Origin: Sulfitobacter sp. M39
GTDB lineage: Bacteria > Pseudomonadota > Alphaproteobacteria > Rhodobacterales > Rhodobacteraceae
DNA: 64,000 nt
Assembly (NCBI RefSeq): GCF_021735935.1
Contig: NZ_WMDZ01000001.1
Span: 1,116,001 to 1,180,000 of the forward strand
Direction of reading: 5' to 3'
Within the stretch, counting starts at the first letter, position 1, and each line of letters opens with the position of its first letter. The notes under the pieces were generated by a model. The model searched no databases and was not told the DNA's origin. It saw nothing but the letters and a program-made list of their open reading frames with translations. Shown here piece by piece: positions 16,515 through 27,203 of the stretch. A program made the position numbers and the translations under genes.

Positions 16515-16715
16515 ATGTCAAAGGATACCGCCCCACAAAAGCCGCCAAAACCCAATGCATTGCGGGAAGACAGGCTGAAAGCCGCGCTGAAAGCCAATAT
16601 GGGCCGACGCAAGGCGCAAGCGCGTGCGCGCAGCGACAAAAGCCAAAGCGACGACACGCAAAATAATAACGCGCAGACAGATAACGGGCCGACCGGCCAA
16701 ACCAAGGAAGGCTGA
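16515..16715 (+). CDS. Small basic protein upstream of murA, unknown function
   Basis: 66-residue hydrophilic protein rich in Lys, Arg, Gln, Asn and Asp, with no membrane segment. The N-terminal half (NALREDRLKAALKANMGRRKAQARA) looks like an amphipathic basic helix; the C-terminal half is low-complexity and probably disordered. It ends 3 bases before murA and is likely in its transcript. Similar short proteins precede murA in Rhodobacteraceae as far as I recall, but no role is known. The ribosome site is weak. Confidence 0.65.
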   Translation: MSKDTAPQKPPKPNALREDRLKAALKANMGRRKAQARARSDKSQSDDTQNNNAQTDNGPTGQTKEG

Positions 16716-16718
16716 ACG

Positions 16719-17990
16719 ATGGATTCGATTGTGGTCAAAGGCGGCGGTGCGCTGTCGGGGCAAATTCCGATTGCGGGGGCCAAGAACGCCTGTCTGACGC
16801 TTATGCCCGCGACCCTTCTGTCCGAAGAGCCGCTGACCCTGACCAACGCGCCGCGCCTGTCCGACATCCGCACCATGACCGAATTGCTGCGGTCCTTGGG
16901 GGCAGAGGTGACATCGATGCAGGACGGTCAGGTTCTGGCGATGTCGTGTCATGGCGAGATCAATACGCGCGCCGAATATGACATCGTGCGCAAGATGCGC
17001 GCGTCGAACCTTGTGCTGGGGCCGCTGCTGGCCCGCGAAGGGCACGCGCAGGTATCATTGCCCGGCGGCTGCGCGATTGGTGCGCGGCCGATGGATATTC
17101 ACACCGATGGTCTGGCGCTGATGGGCGCAGAGATCGACTTGCGTGACGGTTATCTGCACGCCAAGGCGCAAGGCGGGGCATTGAAAGGTGCGGTCATCGA
17201 CTTCCCCTTTGCCTCTGTCGGCGCGACCGAGAACATTATGATGGCGGCGACCTTGGCCAAGGGCACGACGGTGATCAACAACGCCGCCCGCGAGCCCGAG
17301 ATCGTGGATCTCGCGGATTGTTTGCGTGCCATGGGCGCGCAGATCGAAGGCGACGGCACCAGCCGGATCGAGATTCAGGGCGTTGACCGCCTGCATGGGG
17401 CGACCCACCGTGTTGTGACCGACCGGATCGAACTTGGCACCTATATGCTTGCCCCGGCGATGTGTGGTGGCGAGGTTGAATTGCTGGGCGGGCGCATCAA
17501 CCTGTTGTCGGCTTTCTGCGAAAAGCTTGACGCGGCAGGGATCGACGTGACCGAGACGGACAAGGGTCTGAAAGTTGCGCGGCGCAACGGGATGATCAAC
17601 GCGGTGAATGTCACCACCGAACCTTTCCCCGGTTTTCCCACCGACCTGCAAGCCCAGATGATGGCGCTGCTGTGTACGGCGGAGGGCACCTCGGTGCTGG
17701 AAGAGAAAATCTTTGAGAACCGCTTTATGCACGCGCCCGAGCTGATCCGCATGGGGGCCGATATCGAGGTCCAAGGCGGCACCGCGACGGTGCATGGCGT
17801 CAAAAAGCTGAAAGGTGCGCCGGTGATGGCGACCGATCTGCGCGCGTCGATTTCTCTGATCCTTGCCGGTATGGCCGCCGAAGGCGAAACGCGCGTCAGC
17901 CGTGTCTACCATCTGGATCGCGGGTACGAACATGTGGTGGCTAAACTGCGCGGCGTGGGCGCAAATATTGAACGGATCAAAGACCAATGA
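16719..17990 (+). CDS. murA: UDP-N-acetylglucosamine 1-carboxyvinyltransferase
   Basis: Catalyses the first committed step of peptidoglycan synthesis, transfer of enolpyruvate from PEP to UDP-GlcNAc in the cytoplasm. The 423-residue length is normal. The active-site cysteine is Cys118 in [14 protein letters not shown], equivalent to Cys115 of E. coli, so sensitivity to fosfomycin is expected from this residue. Lys22-Asn23 (IAGAKNAC) also matches the substrate-binding pair. The stop overlaps the following DUF2948 gene by 4 bases. An essential housekeeping gene; assignment is firm. Confidence 0.98.
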   Translation: MDSIVVKGGGALSGQIPIAGAKNACLTLMPATLLSEEPLTLTNAPRLSDIRTMTELLRSLGAEVTSMQDGQVLAMSCHGEINTRAEYDIVRKMRASNLVLGPLLAREGHAQVSLPGGCAIGARPMDIHTDGLALMGAEIDLRDGYLHAKAQGGALKGAVIDFPFASVGATENIMMAATLAKGTTVINNAAREPEIVDLADCLRAMGAQIEGDGTSRIEIQGVDRLHGATHRVVTDRIELGTYMLAPAMCGGEVELLGGRINLLSAFCEKLDAAGIDVTETDKGLKVARRNGMINAVNVTTEPFPGFPTDLQAQMMALLCTAEGTSVLEEKIFENRFMHAPELIRMGADIEVQGGTATVHGVKKLKGAPVMATDLRASISLILAGMAAEGETRVSRVYHLDRGYEHVVAKLRGVGANIERIKDQ

Positions 17991-18457
17991 CCGAAGATGC
18001 ACGTTTCGAAGACGGGCGCGAAGCCCCGCTGAACCTCGGCGCGCTGGATGCCGATGACCTCAAGGTGATCTCCTCGCTGGCGCAGGATGCTGTGTTTCCG
18101 GGTTCGGAAATGCGCTGGCTGCAGAAGGAGGGGCGCTTTGCCCTGTTGCTGAACCGCGTGCGGTGGGAAGACGCGGGCAAGTCGCGCCACGCCCCGGAAC
18201 GCGTGCAAAGTATCCTGATGTTCAGCAACGTGCAGCGCGTGTCCAGCCAAGGCGTGAACAAGGGGGATGCGGATACCATCCTGTCGCTGTTGCAGATCGA
18301 ATTTACCGAAACCGATGCGCCCTCGGGCGACGTGCTGCTGACCCTCGCGGGGGATGGTGTGATCCGGCTGACGGTCGAAGCGCTGGATGTGACCTTGAAG
18401 GATGTGACGCGCCCCTATGTGGCCCCGTCGCGCAAACTGCCGGAACATCCGACCTAA
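17987..18457 (+). CDS. DUF2948 family protein
   Basis: 156-residue cytoplasmic protein of the DUF2948 family, found almost only in Alphaproteobacteria between murA and hisD. Recognisable parts are [41 protein letters not shown], and [18 protein letters not shown]. There is no catalytic motif that I can see. It overlaps murA by 4 bases (ATGA), so expression is coupled. Function is unknown. Confidence 0.88.
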   Translation: MTEDARFEDGREAPLNLGALDADDLKVISSLAQDAVFPGSEMRWLQKEGRFALLLNRVRWEDAGKSRHAPERVQSILMFSNVQRVSSQGVNKGDADTILSLLQIEFTETDAPSGDVLLTLAGDGVIRLTVEALDVTLKDVTRPYVAPSRKLPEHPT

Positions 18458-18538
18458 GCGTTCTTCCACATTCTTTGCCGTGCGGATCGCCCGCGTGGCA
18501 TCCCTTCAAAGCCTATTGCACGTTGCAAAGGACATCCG

Positions 18539-19840
18539 ATGCCCCAATTCCTAGACTTCGATCAGCCCGATTTCGAACAGGCGTTCACCGCGCTGCTTTC
18601 TGCCAAACGTGAAGACAGCCCCGATGTGGATGACACAGTGGCCGAGATCATTGCGCAGGTGCGGGCCAAGGGCGATGCTGCGGTGATCGAGCTGACCCAG
18701 AAGTTCGACCGCATCGCGCTGACCCCCGACACCCTGCGCATCACCGCGGCAGAGGTCGACGCCGCGGTTGCCGAAGTTTCCGACGCGGATCGCACAGCGC
18801 TTGAACTCGCCGCGGCGCGCATCCGGGCCTATCACGAACGGCAACTGCCCGAGGATGCACAGTGGCAGGACGACGCCGGTGCCACGCTCGGCTGGCGGTG
18901 GAGCGCCGTATCCGCCGCAGGGCTTTATGTGCCCGGTGGTCTGGCAAGCTATCCGTCCTCTGTCTTGATGAACGCGATCCCGGCCAAGGTCGCGGGGGTT
19001 GAACGGCTTGCGATGGTCGTGCCCACGCCGGACGGGGTGCTGAACCCGCTGGTGTTGCTGGCTGCGCGGCTGGCGGGCGTCGATGAGATTTACCGCATCG
19101 GTGGGGCGCAGGCGGTGGCGGCGCTGGCCTATGGCACCGATACGATCCCCCCCGTCGACAAGATCACCGGCCCCGGCAATGCCTATGTCGCTGCCGCGAA
19201 ACGGCGGGTGTTTGGCAAGGTGGGCATCGACATGATTGCGGGCCCGTCCGAAATTCTGGTGATCGCGGATGGTGACAACGATGCTGACTGGATCGCGCTT
19301 GATCTGCTTAGCCAAGCCGAACACGACGAAAGCGCCCAATCGATCCTGATCACCACGGACAAGGCCTTTGGCCGCGCGGTGTCGGATGCTGTGGATGCAC
19401 GGCTGGAAACGCTGGAACGGCGCGCGATTGCGGGCACCAGCTGGCGCGAGAACGGGGCGATCATCACCGTGCCGGATCTGGCGACCGCCGCCAAGCTGAG
19501 CAACCGTATCGCTCCTGAGCACCTTGAGCTTTGTGTCGCGGATGTGGATGCGCTGAGCGCGCAGATCACCCACGCGGGGGCGATCTTCCTTGGTCAATGG
19601 ACGCCCGAGGCGATTGGCGACTATGTGGGCGGGCCGAACCACGTGCTGCCCACGGCACGCTCTGCCCGGTTTTCCAGCGGGCTGTCGGTGCTGGACTTTA
19701 TGAAGCGCACGACTTTGGCACGGATGACGCCGGACGCGCTGCGCGCAATCGGCCCGTCGGCGGAACGTCTGGCGCGATCCGAAAGCCTTGAGGCGCACGG
19801 TCTGTCGGTCACCGCACGGCTGCGCAAACTGAACGACTGA
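18539..19840 (+). CDS. hisD: Histidinol dehydrogenase
   Basis: Zinc enzyme that performs the last two oxidations of histidine synthesis, L-histidinol to L-histidine with two NAD+. The 433 residues show the family blocks YVPGGLASYPSSVLMNAIPAKVAGV, ITGPGNAYVAAAKRRVFG, IAGPSEILVIAD, LSQAEHDESAQSILIT and APEHLEL; the conserved His residues in the last two belong to the catalytic and zinc sites. The other his genes are not in the window. It is isolated from its pathway but embedded in the murA block, a layout common in Rhodobacterales. Confidence 0.98.
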   Translation: MPQFLDFDQPDFEQAFTALLSAKREDSPDVDDTVAEIIAQVRAKGDAAVIELTQKFDRIALTPDTLRITAAEVDAAVAEVSDADRTALELAAARIRAYHERQLPEDAQWQDDAGATLGWRWSAVSAAGLYVPGGLASYPSSVLMNAIPAKVAGVERLAMVVPTPDGVLNPLVLLAARLAGVDEIYRIGGAQAVAALAYGTDTIPPVDKITGPGNAYVAAAKRRVFGKVGIDMIAGPSEILVIADGDNDADWIALDLLSQAEHDESAQSILITTDKAFGRAVSDAVDARLETLERRAIAGTSWRENGAIITVPDLATAAKLSNRIAPEHLELCVADVDALSAQITHAGAIFLGQWTPEAIGDYVGGPNHVLPTARSARFSSGLSVLDFMKRTTLARMTPDALRAIGPSAERLARSESLEAHGLSVTARLRKLND

Positions 19841-19934
19841 CGCAACGGCCCTTTGTCCGTCCCGCCGATGTCAATTGTAGAACCCCGCCGCCCGGTCTAA
19901 GGTCGGCGGGATAAACACTAGATGAGACGTCCCC

Positions 19935-20414
19935 ATGTCCCGGATCACGCATATCGCGCTTGACGACGCGAACCTGCCCCCGCCCACGCCCGAGATAGAG
20001 CAAGAGCGCAAGGTCGCCATGTTTGATCTGCTGGAGGACAACGTTTTTACCCTGCCGTCGCGCGATGATCGCCCGGTGCCGCAAGGGCCGTACCATCTGG
20101 GCTTGTCGATCCGTGACAAACGGTTGGTCTTCGATGTGAACACCGAAAGCGCTGAAAAGGCGGCGGAATTCCATCTGTCGCTCGGGCCGTTCCGGCAGGT
20201 TGTCAAAGATTACTTCCAGATTTGCGAATCCTACTTCGAGGCGGTCAAGAAATCCGCCCCCTCGCAGATCGAGACCATCGATATGGCACGGCGCGGGATT
20301 CACAACGAAGGCTCTCGGGTGTTGCAAGAGCGGCTTGAAGGCAAGGCCGAGATCGATACCGATACGGCCCGCCGCCTGTTCACCCTCATCTGCGTCCTGC
20401 ACTACGGCGGCTAG
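19935..20414 (+). CDS. UPF0262 family protein
   Basis: 159-residue cytoplasmic protein of the alphaproteobacterial UPF0262 family. Visible blocks are ITHIALDD, RKVAMFDLLEDNVFTLP, YHLGLSIRDKRLVFDV, SLGPFRQVVKDYFQICESYFEAV and MARRGIHNEG. No motif points to a reaction. Its stop codon directly abuts the ATG of the phosphatase gene (20415), so the two are co-translated. Function is unknown. Confidence 0.9.
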   Translation: MSRITHIALDDANLPPPTPEIEQERKVAMFDLLEDNVFTLPSRDDRPVPQGPYHLGLSIRDKRLVFDVNTESAEKAAEFHLSLGPFRQVVKDYFQICESYFEAVKKSAPSQIETIDMARRGIHNEGSRVLQERLEGKAEIDTDTARRLFTLICVLHYGG

Positions 20415-20879
20415 ATGACCCAGAAGCTGCCCCAATCGGTGCTGTTTTGCTGCGATCACAACGCGGTGCGGTCGCCTATGGCTGAAGGGTTGATGAAAAA
20501 GTTCTACGGCACGGGCACCTATGTGCAATCCGTCGGCGTGATGAACGATCTGGAAATCGACGGCTTCTCTATCGCGGTGTGCCAAGAGCTGGATGTCGAA
20601 TTGTCCCGCCACCGGTCCCGCAGTTTCGACGAGATGGAGAATTGGGGTGATGATCTAAGCTCTTTCGATCTGATCATCGCGCTGAGCCCCGCCAGCCAAC
20701 GCCGTGCGCTGGAACTGACGCGGTTTTATCATCTGACGGTGGAATATTGGCCGATCCTCGATCCGACAGGGCTGGGGGAAACCCGCGATGCCAAGATCGC
20801 GCAATACCGCGCCGCCCGTGATCAGATCAAAGACCGCCTGATTGACCGGTTCGGTGCGCCCACGCGGCCACAGATCTAG
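20415..20879 (+). CDS. Low-molecular-weight protein-tyrosine-phosphatase family protein
   Basis: 154-residue cytoplasmic phosphatase-fold protein. The P-loop is C13-D-H-N-A-V-R19-S (CX5R), preceded by the hydrophobic strand SVLF. A downstream WPILDPTG supplies the general-acid Asp of the family. LMW phosphatases act on phosphotyrosine proteins or, in a close branch, reduce arsenate; no ars genes are nearby, which favours the phosphatase reading. In many Rhodobacterales this gene is followed by infA as I recall, whereas here a convergent lipoprotein gene follows. Confidence 0.88.
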   Translation: MTQKLPQSVLFCCDHNAVRSPMAEGLMKKFYGTGTYVQSVGVMNDLEIDGFSIAVCQELDVELSRHRSRSFDEMENWGDDLSSFDLIIALSPASQRRALELTRFYHLTVEYWPILDPTGLGETRDAKIAQYRAARDQIKDRLIDRFGAPTRPQI

Positions 20880-20914
20880 GGCAGGGGCGTACCCCTGCCG
20901 CTGGTGTCACGGTC

Positions 20915-21274
20915 TTAGGTGGCGCTGCACAGCGTCGACGCTGTCTGGCCATAGGCTTTCCATACAGCCCAGAAATCATTGTCGCTTTGGCGGTCGGACT
21001 GGCGAGCCTCTTGCAGGCTGTGAGGGTCCGAGAAGACGCGTACGCCACGGCGCTGTTCTGATGAAGAAAGCTCTTTATCGGCAACGGCTTGGATACAGCC
21101 GCAGCGCGCCGCGCTCGCCTGTTTGCGCCCCGATTTCATACAGGCGTTGTGGATCGGCCCGGTGGCGAACAAGACAGCGCCCCGGCCAAAGCCGCCGCTG
21201 GGGTTATAGCCGCGCGGTCCGCCGCAAGCGGCCAGCGTGCCAACAACACAGATCATCGTGAAAAGTCGTACCAT
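20915..21274 (-). CDS. Putative lipoprotein, unknown function
   Basis: 119-residue exported protein. A lipobox LAAC places the lipidated cysteine at residue 17, after a typical short signal (MVRLFTMICVVGT). The mature part has four more cysteines (HNACMKSGRK, ARCGCIQAV, STLC), which may form disulfides in the periplasm, and a helical polar region. It is a single gene, convergent to the phosphatase gene. No enzymatic motif was recognised. Confidence 0.75.
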   Translation of the reverse strand: MVRLFTMICVVGTLAACGGPRGYNPSGGFGRGAVLFATGPIHNACMKSGRKQASAARCGCIQAVADKELSSSEQRRGVRVFSDPHSLQEARQSDRQSDNDFWAVWKAYGQTASTLCSAT

Positions 21275-21392
21275 CGTTTTGCCTCATCTCTCGGACGCCG
21301 GGTTGATCCCGAGGCTGCCCTAACTGCTGCTGGCATTTATGCCGGAAATCTGCAGATTGAGCAATTCACGATTGAGGGCGCAAAACGGAAAT

Positions 21393-21421
21393 GCCTTTGC
21401 CCGAATAGGTCGGGCAAAGGC
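21393..21421 (-). terminator. Porin terminator
   Basis: GCCTTTGCCCGA (21393-21404) and TCGGGCAAAGGC (21410-21421) form a perfect 12-bp stem with a 5-base loop, 9 bases behind the porin stop. TTTCCGTTTT follows on the minus strand. Confidence 0.85.
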
Positions 21422-21430
21422 GTGTGTTGC

Positions 21431-22525
21431 TTAGAACTTCCAGCGCGCACCAACGAAGGTCACGTCCAGATCCTGATAGGATGCCGACGGATCGTCGAAG
21501 TCATAGGTGCGGTGTGTTGCGTAAAGCTCGGTGTTGTACGCGTCGAGACGCTGAACAACGGCGACACCCACGGAAGAGGTGCTGGACCCTGCGACAACGA
21601 AGTCGTTCCCGTCGTAGTAATCAACGGAGAAGGATGTCGAACCCGCTGCGATGTAATCACGGGTGATGCCCGCTTTGATGTAGGCGTAGTCTGCGTCACC
21701 CGCCACGCGGCGACCTGCGGAAACCGCGAGGTTCAGACCGGTGGGTTGGTGCAGAACAGCGGCGGAGCCCATGACCAGATCGTTGCTGGTGTCGCGGAAC
21801 GAATAGCCCAAGCGCGCGTCAACCGAATAGTCGCCGTAGTCTTGAACGTAGCGTGTGCCGACATCGGTGTAGTCGTTGTCATCGCCCGAGCTCAGGACTT
21901 CCTGACCGTAGGAAACCGATGCGGAGAAGCCGTTGAACACAGGTGTGTCATAGCGCACGCGGAAGCGACGGCTGCCGTCGAAAGAGCCGTTGGTGTTCCC
22001 GATTGCGACGGTCGACAGGGTGCCATCCGCGAAACGCAGCTGCTGGCTGCCCGCGATGTCGCTGATGCCCACATAGGCGGCCACACCGGTGCCCGAGAAG
22101 TCAGCTTCGGCCGAGCCATCTGTCGATGTGCTGCCTTGACCAAACGAGAAGATACCCGCGTTTGGTGTGCGGTATGTCAGGTCCAGTTTGCGCAGTTCGG
22201 TGCGGTGGTAGTCGAAATCCAGGCTGTCGTCATCGCCATTGATGGCGGAGGACCCGGTCAGGCCAAGGCCTGCTTCGAAGGTCAGACGCAGTTCGGACCC
22301 GTTTTGCAGCGCTTGGGTCATGGTCAGACCAACGCGGCTGTTGGAGTTGTCGTTGTCGATAAACGTGGTGTTTGTGTCTTCACCATCGTCAACGCTCAGA
22401 ACGCCAAAGTTCAGTTGGCCGTAAACGTCCCAGACGGGGCCTTCTTGGGCCTGTGCCAGCGCGGGAAGCGACGCCAGACCAAGGGCAGCAACGGTCACTG
22501 TGCCAAGCGAGTGTTTCATCTTCAT
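21431..22525 (-). CDS. Outer-membrane porin (Rhodobacter type)
   Basis: General diffusion porin of the outer membrane. From ATG 22525 the protein has 364 residues: a signal peptide (MKMKHSLGTVTVAALGLASLPALAQA), then an acidic 16-stranded-barrel-like sequence beginning WDVYGQLNFGVLSV and ending in GARWKF with the terminal Phe needed for barrel insertion. Loop segments are rich in Asp and Gly (NGDDDSLDFDYHRTELRKLD). AAGGA stands 8 bases before ATG 22525; an upstream in-frame start at 22555 lacks one. Single gene with its own strong terminator. Confidence 0.92.
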   Translation of the reverse strand: MKMKHSLGTVTVAALGLASLPALAQAQEGPVWDVYGQLNFGVLSVDDGEDTNTTFIDNDNSNSRVGLTMTQALQNGSELRLTFEAGLGLTGSSAINGDDDSLDFDYHRTELRKLDLTYRTPNAGIFSFGQGSTSTDGSAEADFSGTGVAAYVGISDIAGSQQLRFADGTLSTVAIGNTNGSFDGSRRFRVRYDTPVFNGFSASVSYGQEVLSSGDDNDYTDVGTRYVQDYGDYSVDARLGYSFRDTSNDLVMGSAAVLHQPTGLNLAVSAGRRVAGDADYAYIKAGITRDYIAAGSTSFSVDYYDGNDFVVAGSSTSSVGVAVVQRLDAYNTELYATHRTYDFDDPSASYQDLDVTFVGARWKF

Positions 22526-22880
22526 CTCAAAATTCCTTATTCGCCCGATCTGCAAGGGTGCAGACCATTTGAGAAGGCCGATCTAACGCCGCTGCCCGCG
22601 GGATAAAACCGTAAGGCAGCCATACGAAATGCCGGTGTTGCAACATTGCTAAAGAGGTCGGTACCGCGCGGTACTGCCAAGCGCCTTGATATATTGGCGC
22701 TGGCGGCGATATGCGGATTTTGCATGGCAGGTGACCGCGAAAAAATGGCATCCCCCCTTTGACGTTTGCGATCAGAATGCAGGTAAATCCGCCGACGCGC
22801 GTCAAATGCCCTGAGGATCAAGGGGAACAGGCGATCCAGCCCATTGACCAGCGCTTGAATCCGCACCATATCCTTGCCTC
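22526..22880. other. Divergent porin-lepA intergenic region
   Basis: 355 bases without a supportable gene. It contains an exact 14-bp palindrome GTACCGCGCGGTAC (22661-22674) and a short AGCGCC/GGCGCT inverted repeat (22680-22701). A TTGACG (about 22758) could be a -35 for lepA. Promoters of both flanking genes must lie here; I cannot fix them. Confidence 0.5.
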
Positions 22881-24680
<1,800 letters not shown>

Positions 24681-24691
24681 GACGATTATTC

Positions 24692-24720
24692 AAAAGGGGC
24701 GCTTCATGCGCCCCTTTTTC
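24692..24720 (+). terminator. lepA terminator (shared with the convergent cassette)
   Basis: AAAAGGGGCGC (24692-24702) pairs with GCGCCCCTTTT (24708-24718) and runs into T. It stands between lepA and the convergent deacetylase-like gene and can act on both strands. Confidence 0.9.
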
Positions 24721-24739
24721 GTAGTAGTGCCACCAGCGG

Positions 24740-25489
24740 TCAGGGCAGCTCTGTGATCTGTGCAGGTAGCGCTCCACCGTCCAGCAACCGCGCAAGGCAG
24801 GCGTGGGTGAACCCCCAGATATCTTCGTCATGCACCAAGTGGTGGGTCAGAAACCCCAAGGGTTCCTGCGGGTCAGTCCGCCCCTTGCGGCGGTCCTGCA
24901 GCCGTTTGGTGATATCCGCAATCAGCTTGTCCGGTGGGACAAGGCTGCGGGTGCCGCGCCAGAAAATCGGGTCGATATGGGTGTTGATCTGCACCAACCC
25001 GGGGGCGGCAATCCGGTTGCTCCGCGGGCCATAGGTCGACACCCCGACATAGCCTGCGTCTGCCAGCACGGGCAGCAACCCATCGTCCAACCGGTTCCAT
25101 GGCGGCACAAAGATCGGCAGCAGGTCGTCGCCAAACAGCTGTTGCATCCGGTTCAGTGCTTGGGCGAGCTCGTGGGCCGCGTCCGGGCGCGGGTGTCCGA
25201 ACTCTGCCTTTTTGGCCCCTGCGGGCGCGTGGCTGATATGCTGCCAGCCATGTACCAGCGGGCGGATCAGCGGACGGTCCTTGCTATAGGCGGCAAGCGC
25301 GGGGTCTGCGTGTTCAGGGATCACGGCGATATGCACGGGCAGGGACAGGTCCTCCGCCAGTGCGGCAAGGCGATCCAGCGCGGGGGTTGGGGCGATGGCA
25401 TCATCATCGCGCCACCAGATCGGCAGGTGCAATCCTTCTGCGCGCCATAGGGCAAGCTCGGCGTCAAGAATGGCCCAATTCACGGTCAT
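24740..25489 (-). CDS. Polysaccharide deacetylase-like protein
   Basis: 249-residue protein with a divergent polysaccharide-deacetylase fold. The metal-site pattern is visible as WWRDDDAI near residue 26 (Asp) and HGWQHISH about residues 80-87 (His-x3-His). FVPPWNR follows, like the second NodB motif. No signal peptide is present, so it acts in the cytoplasm or on a lipid-linked intermediate. It is the last gene of a six-gene chain and overlaps the preceding glycosyltransferase by 4 bases. By context it would deacetylate a sugar made by the cassette. Confidence 0.78.
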   Translation of the reverse strand: MTVNWAILDAELALWRAEGLHLPIWWRDDDAIAPTPALDRLAALAEDLSLPVHIAVIPEHADPALAAYSKDRPLIRPLVHGWQHISHAPAGAKKAEFGHPRPDAAHELAQALNRMQQLFGDDLLPIFVPPWNRLDDGLLPVLADAGYVGVSTYGPRSNRIAAPGLVQINTHIDPIFWRGTRSLVPPDKLIADITKRLQDRRKGRTDPQEPLGFLTHHLVHDEDIWGFTHACLARLLDGGALPAQITELP

Positions 25490-26625
25490 CGCGTGCCCTT
25501 TCGCATGGTCTCGGTCAGGGTGACCGTCCTCGCGGCCCCGTCAAACCCGTCTGTCTGCGCAGGTCGGGCCGGGGTGGCGTGCAGAGTTGCCAAGGCGGAT
25601 AGCAGTGTGTCCGGTGCGAGATCAGCGCTGCGCAGCACCTCGATCCCCGACAGCGCCGACAGCGCATCGGCGCGCAGTCCCTGTTCCACCTCGTTGCCGG
25701 CGTCAAAAGGGACAAACAGCGCGCGCACCCCGCTTTGCAGCACATCCAGCGCGGTATTGTAGCCGCACAAAGAGACAGAGGCCGCGGCGTGATACAGCAT
25801 CTGGCGGAATTCGGGGCGCGCCGGTTCGATCACCACATTCGCGGGGGCATCCTGCATCAGCGTGGCGCTGCGTGCGGCCGCATCCTGCCCCCCCAGCAAC
25901 AAGCGCCAGACCCGTCCCGCATCACGCGCGGCCGCGCCGCGGCAGGTGTCGAACACATGCGCGCCCACATCGCCCCCCCCCGCGCTGACGATAATCTCGC
26001 CCGCGCCAAGCCGGTCGGGATGGGGGCTGGCGGGGGGCGGTGCGACGAAACCGGTATAGCGCAGTTTGCCCTGCATCGCGTCGGACACCGGCCAACTGAG
26101 CGATAGCGGCGTCACGGCCTCGTCCGCATGGACCAGCACCGCACCGTAATATTGCGCCACCAGATCATCGGCCAGCTGCGCCTTGGCAGGTTTGGACGGC
26201 GGCGCAAGGATATCGCGTACCGATGCGCAGATCAGCGGGCGCGTGGGCAGGGCATCTGCGGCATCAAGCAGGGCCAGGAACTCTGCCTTGAGGGTGCGGC
26301 GCCCAAAGGGGAACAGTTCGGTGATTAGCAGATCGGGGGCGCGGGTCTGGATGTGGGTGACCAGCATCTCGCGTCGCGCTGCCTTCAACGCTTCAGAGGC
26401 AAGCGTGCCGTGTTCATCCAGCAGCCGCGCGAAATCCACGCCGTCAGAGCGCAGCGGCGGCAGTTGCACCACGTCAACGCCGTCGCGGTTCAACTGCGGT
26501 GCAGGCATCCCGCCCGAAACAACCTGCACATCATGCCCCGCCGCCCCATAGGCGCGGCCAAGGGTCAGGGCGCGGGCCAGATGGCCGGTGCCCAGCAGAT
26601 GCGTGACGACGATGCTGACCTTCAT
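25486..26625 (-). CDS. Glycosyltransferase (GT28/MurG-like fold)
   Basis: 379 residues with a GT-B fold pattern: the N-terminal glycine loop THLLGTGHLARALTLGRAYG (about residues 8-27), an ELFPFGRRTL block, and a C-terminal half with VSAGGGDVGAHVF (about 212-224), VIEPARPEF and SLCGYNTALDVLQSGVRALFVPF, which resembles the nucleotide-sugar binding site of GT28 enzymes. It probably transfers a sugar from a UDP or similar donor at the membrane face. Overlaps both neighbours by 4 bases. It is related in layout to the first gene of the cassette (29520-30725). Acceptor unknown. Confidence 0.8.
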   Translation of the reverse strand: MKVSIVVTHLLGTGHLARALTLGRAYGAAGHDVQVVSGGMPAPQLNRDGVDVVQLPPLRSDGVDFARLLDEHGTLASEALKAARREMLVTHIQTRAPDLLITELFPFGRRTLKAEFLALLDAADALPTRPLICASVRDILAPPSKPAKAQLADDLVAQYYGAVLVHADEAVTPLSLSWPVSDAMQGKLRYTGFVAPPPASPHPDRLGAGEIIVSAGGGDVGAHVFDTCRGAAARDAGRVWRLLLGGQDAAARSATLMQDAPANVVIEPARPEFRQMLYHAAASVSLCGYNTALDVLQSGVRALFVPFDAGNEVEQGLRADALSALSGIEVLRSADLAPDTLLSALATLHATPARPAQTDGFDGAARTVTLTETMRKGTR

Positions 26626-27203
26626 AAGCGCGGCTCCAGTCGGATGGGTTCAGGGTGGGCAGTCCAGCCCTTGGGTGAAATATCCAGCAGATATAAGCGG
26701 TTGCGCTTGATCTGAAAGGGGGCGGGGCCAGCGAAATCCCAGCCGGTCGCATAGGCCAGCAAAACACGCATCACGCCGATATGGCAGACGGCGACAGTAT
26801 CGCGCGTCAAGCTGTTGGCCCAAGGGATCAGCCGTTCGCGCAGGCTGTCGGGGCTTTCGCCACCGGGTGGGGTGTAGCCCCAGCCCCAATCCTCGATATC
26901 GCGGAACCCGCTGGCGGGGTCTGCCTTAAGCTCTACGCCGTGCAGCCCTTCCCATTGGCCCCAGTCCATCTCCATCAGCGCGGGCGTGGTTTTCGGCGCG
27001 CGGTCTGCGACCAATCGGGCGGTTTCAGCGGCGCGAGACAGGGGGCTTGATACAAGATCGGCACGGTCCCAAGGCGCGGGCAATGCCAACGCCGCCAGAC
27101 CGGCGCGGGCGTCATCATCCAGCGGGATATCCGTGCGCCCCTGAATGCGGCCAGCACGGTTCCAGCTTGTATGTCCGTGGCGGAGCAGGGCAAGCCGGAT
27201 CAC
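26622..27203 (-). CDS. Histidine phosphatase family protein
   Basis: 193-residue phosphoglycerate-mutase-like phosphatase. The catalytic motif is LRHGHTSWNRAGRIQGRTDIPL with the phospho-acceptor His10, and a second His lies in VAVCHIGVMRVLL. Members of this branch include CobC/GpmB-like phosphatases. Placed between glycosyltransferase genes and overlapping both by 4 bases, it more likely removes a phosphate from a sugar or lipid-linked intermediate than acts on alpha-ribazole. The exact substrate is unknown. Confidence 0.85.
   Translation of the reverse strand: MIRLALLRHGHTSWNRAGRIQGRTDIPLDDDARAGLAALALPAPWDRADLVSSPLSRAAETARLVADRAPKTTPALMEMDWGQWEGLHGVELKADPASGFRDIEDWGWGYTPPGGESPDSLRERLIPWANSLTRDTVAVCHIGVMRVLLAYATGWDFAGPAPFQIKRNRLYLLDISPKGWTAHPEPIRLEPRL

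Noticed and set aside
18551..19798. 415-codon open frame on the minus strand opposite hisD
   Set aside because: It is a shadow of hisD without any recognised domain.
22537..22869. Possible 110-codon gene on the minus strand in the porin-lepA gap
   Set aside because: No ribosome site, no recognised sequence, and it overlaps the probable promoters of both neighbours.
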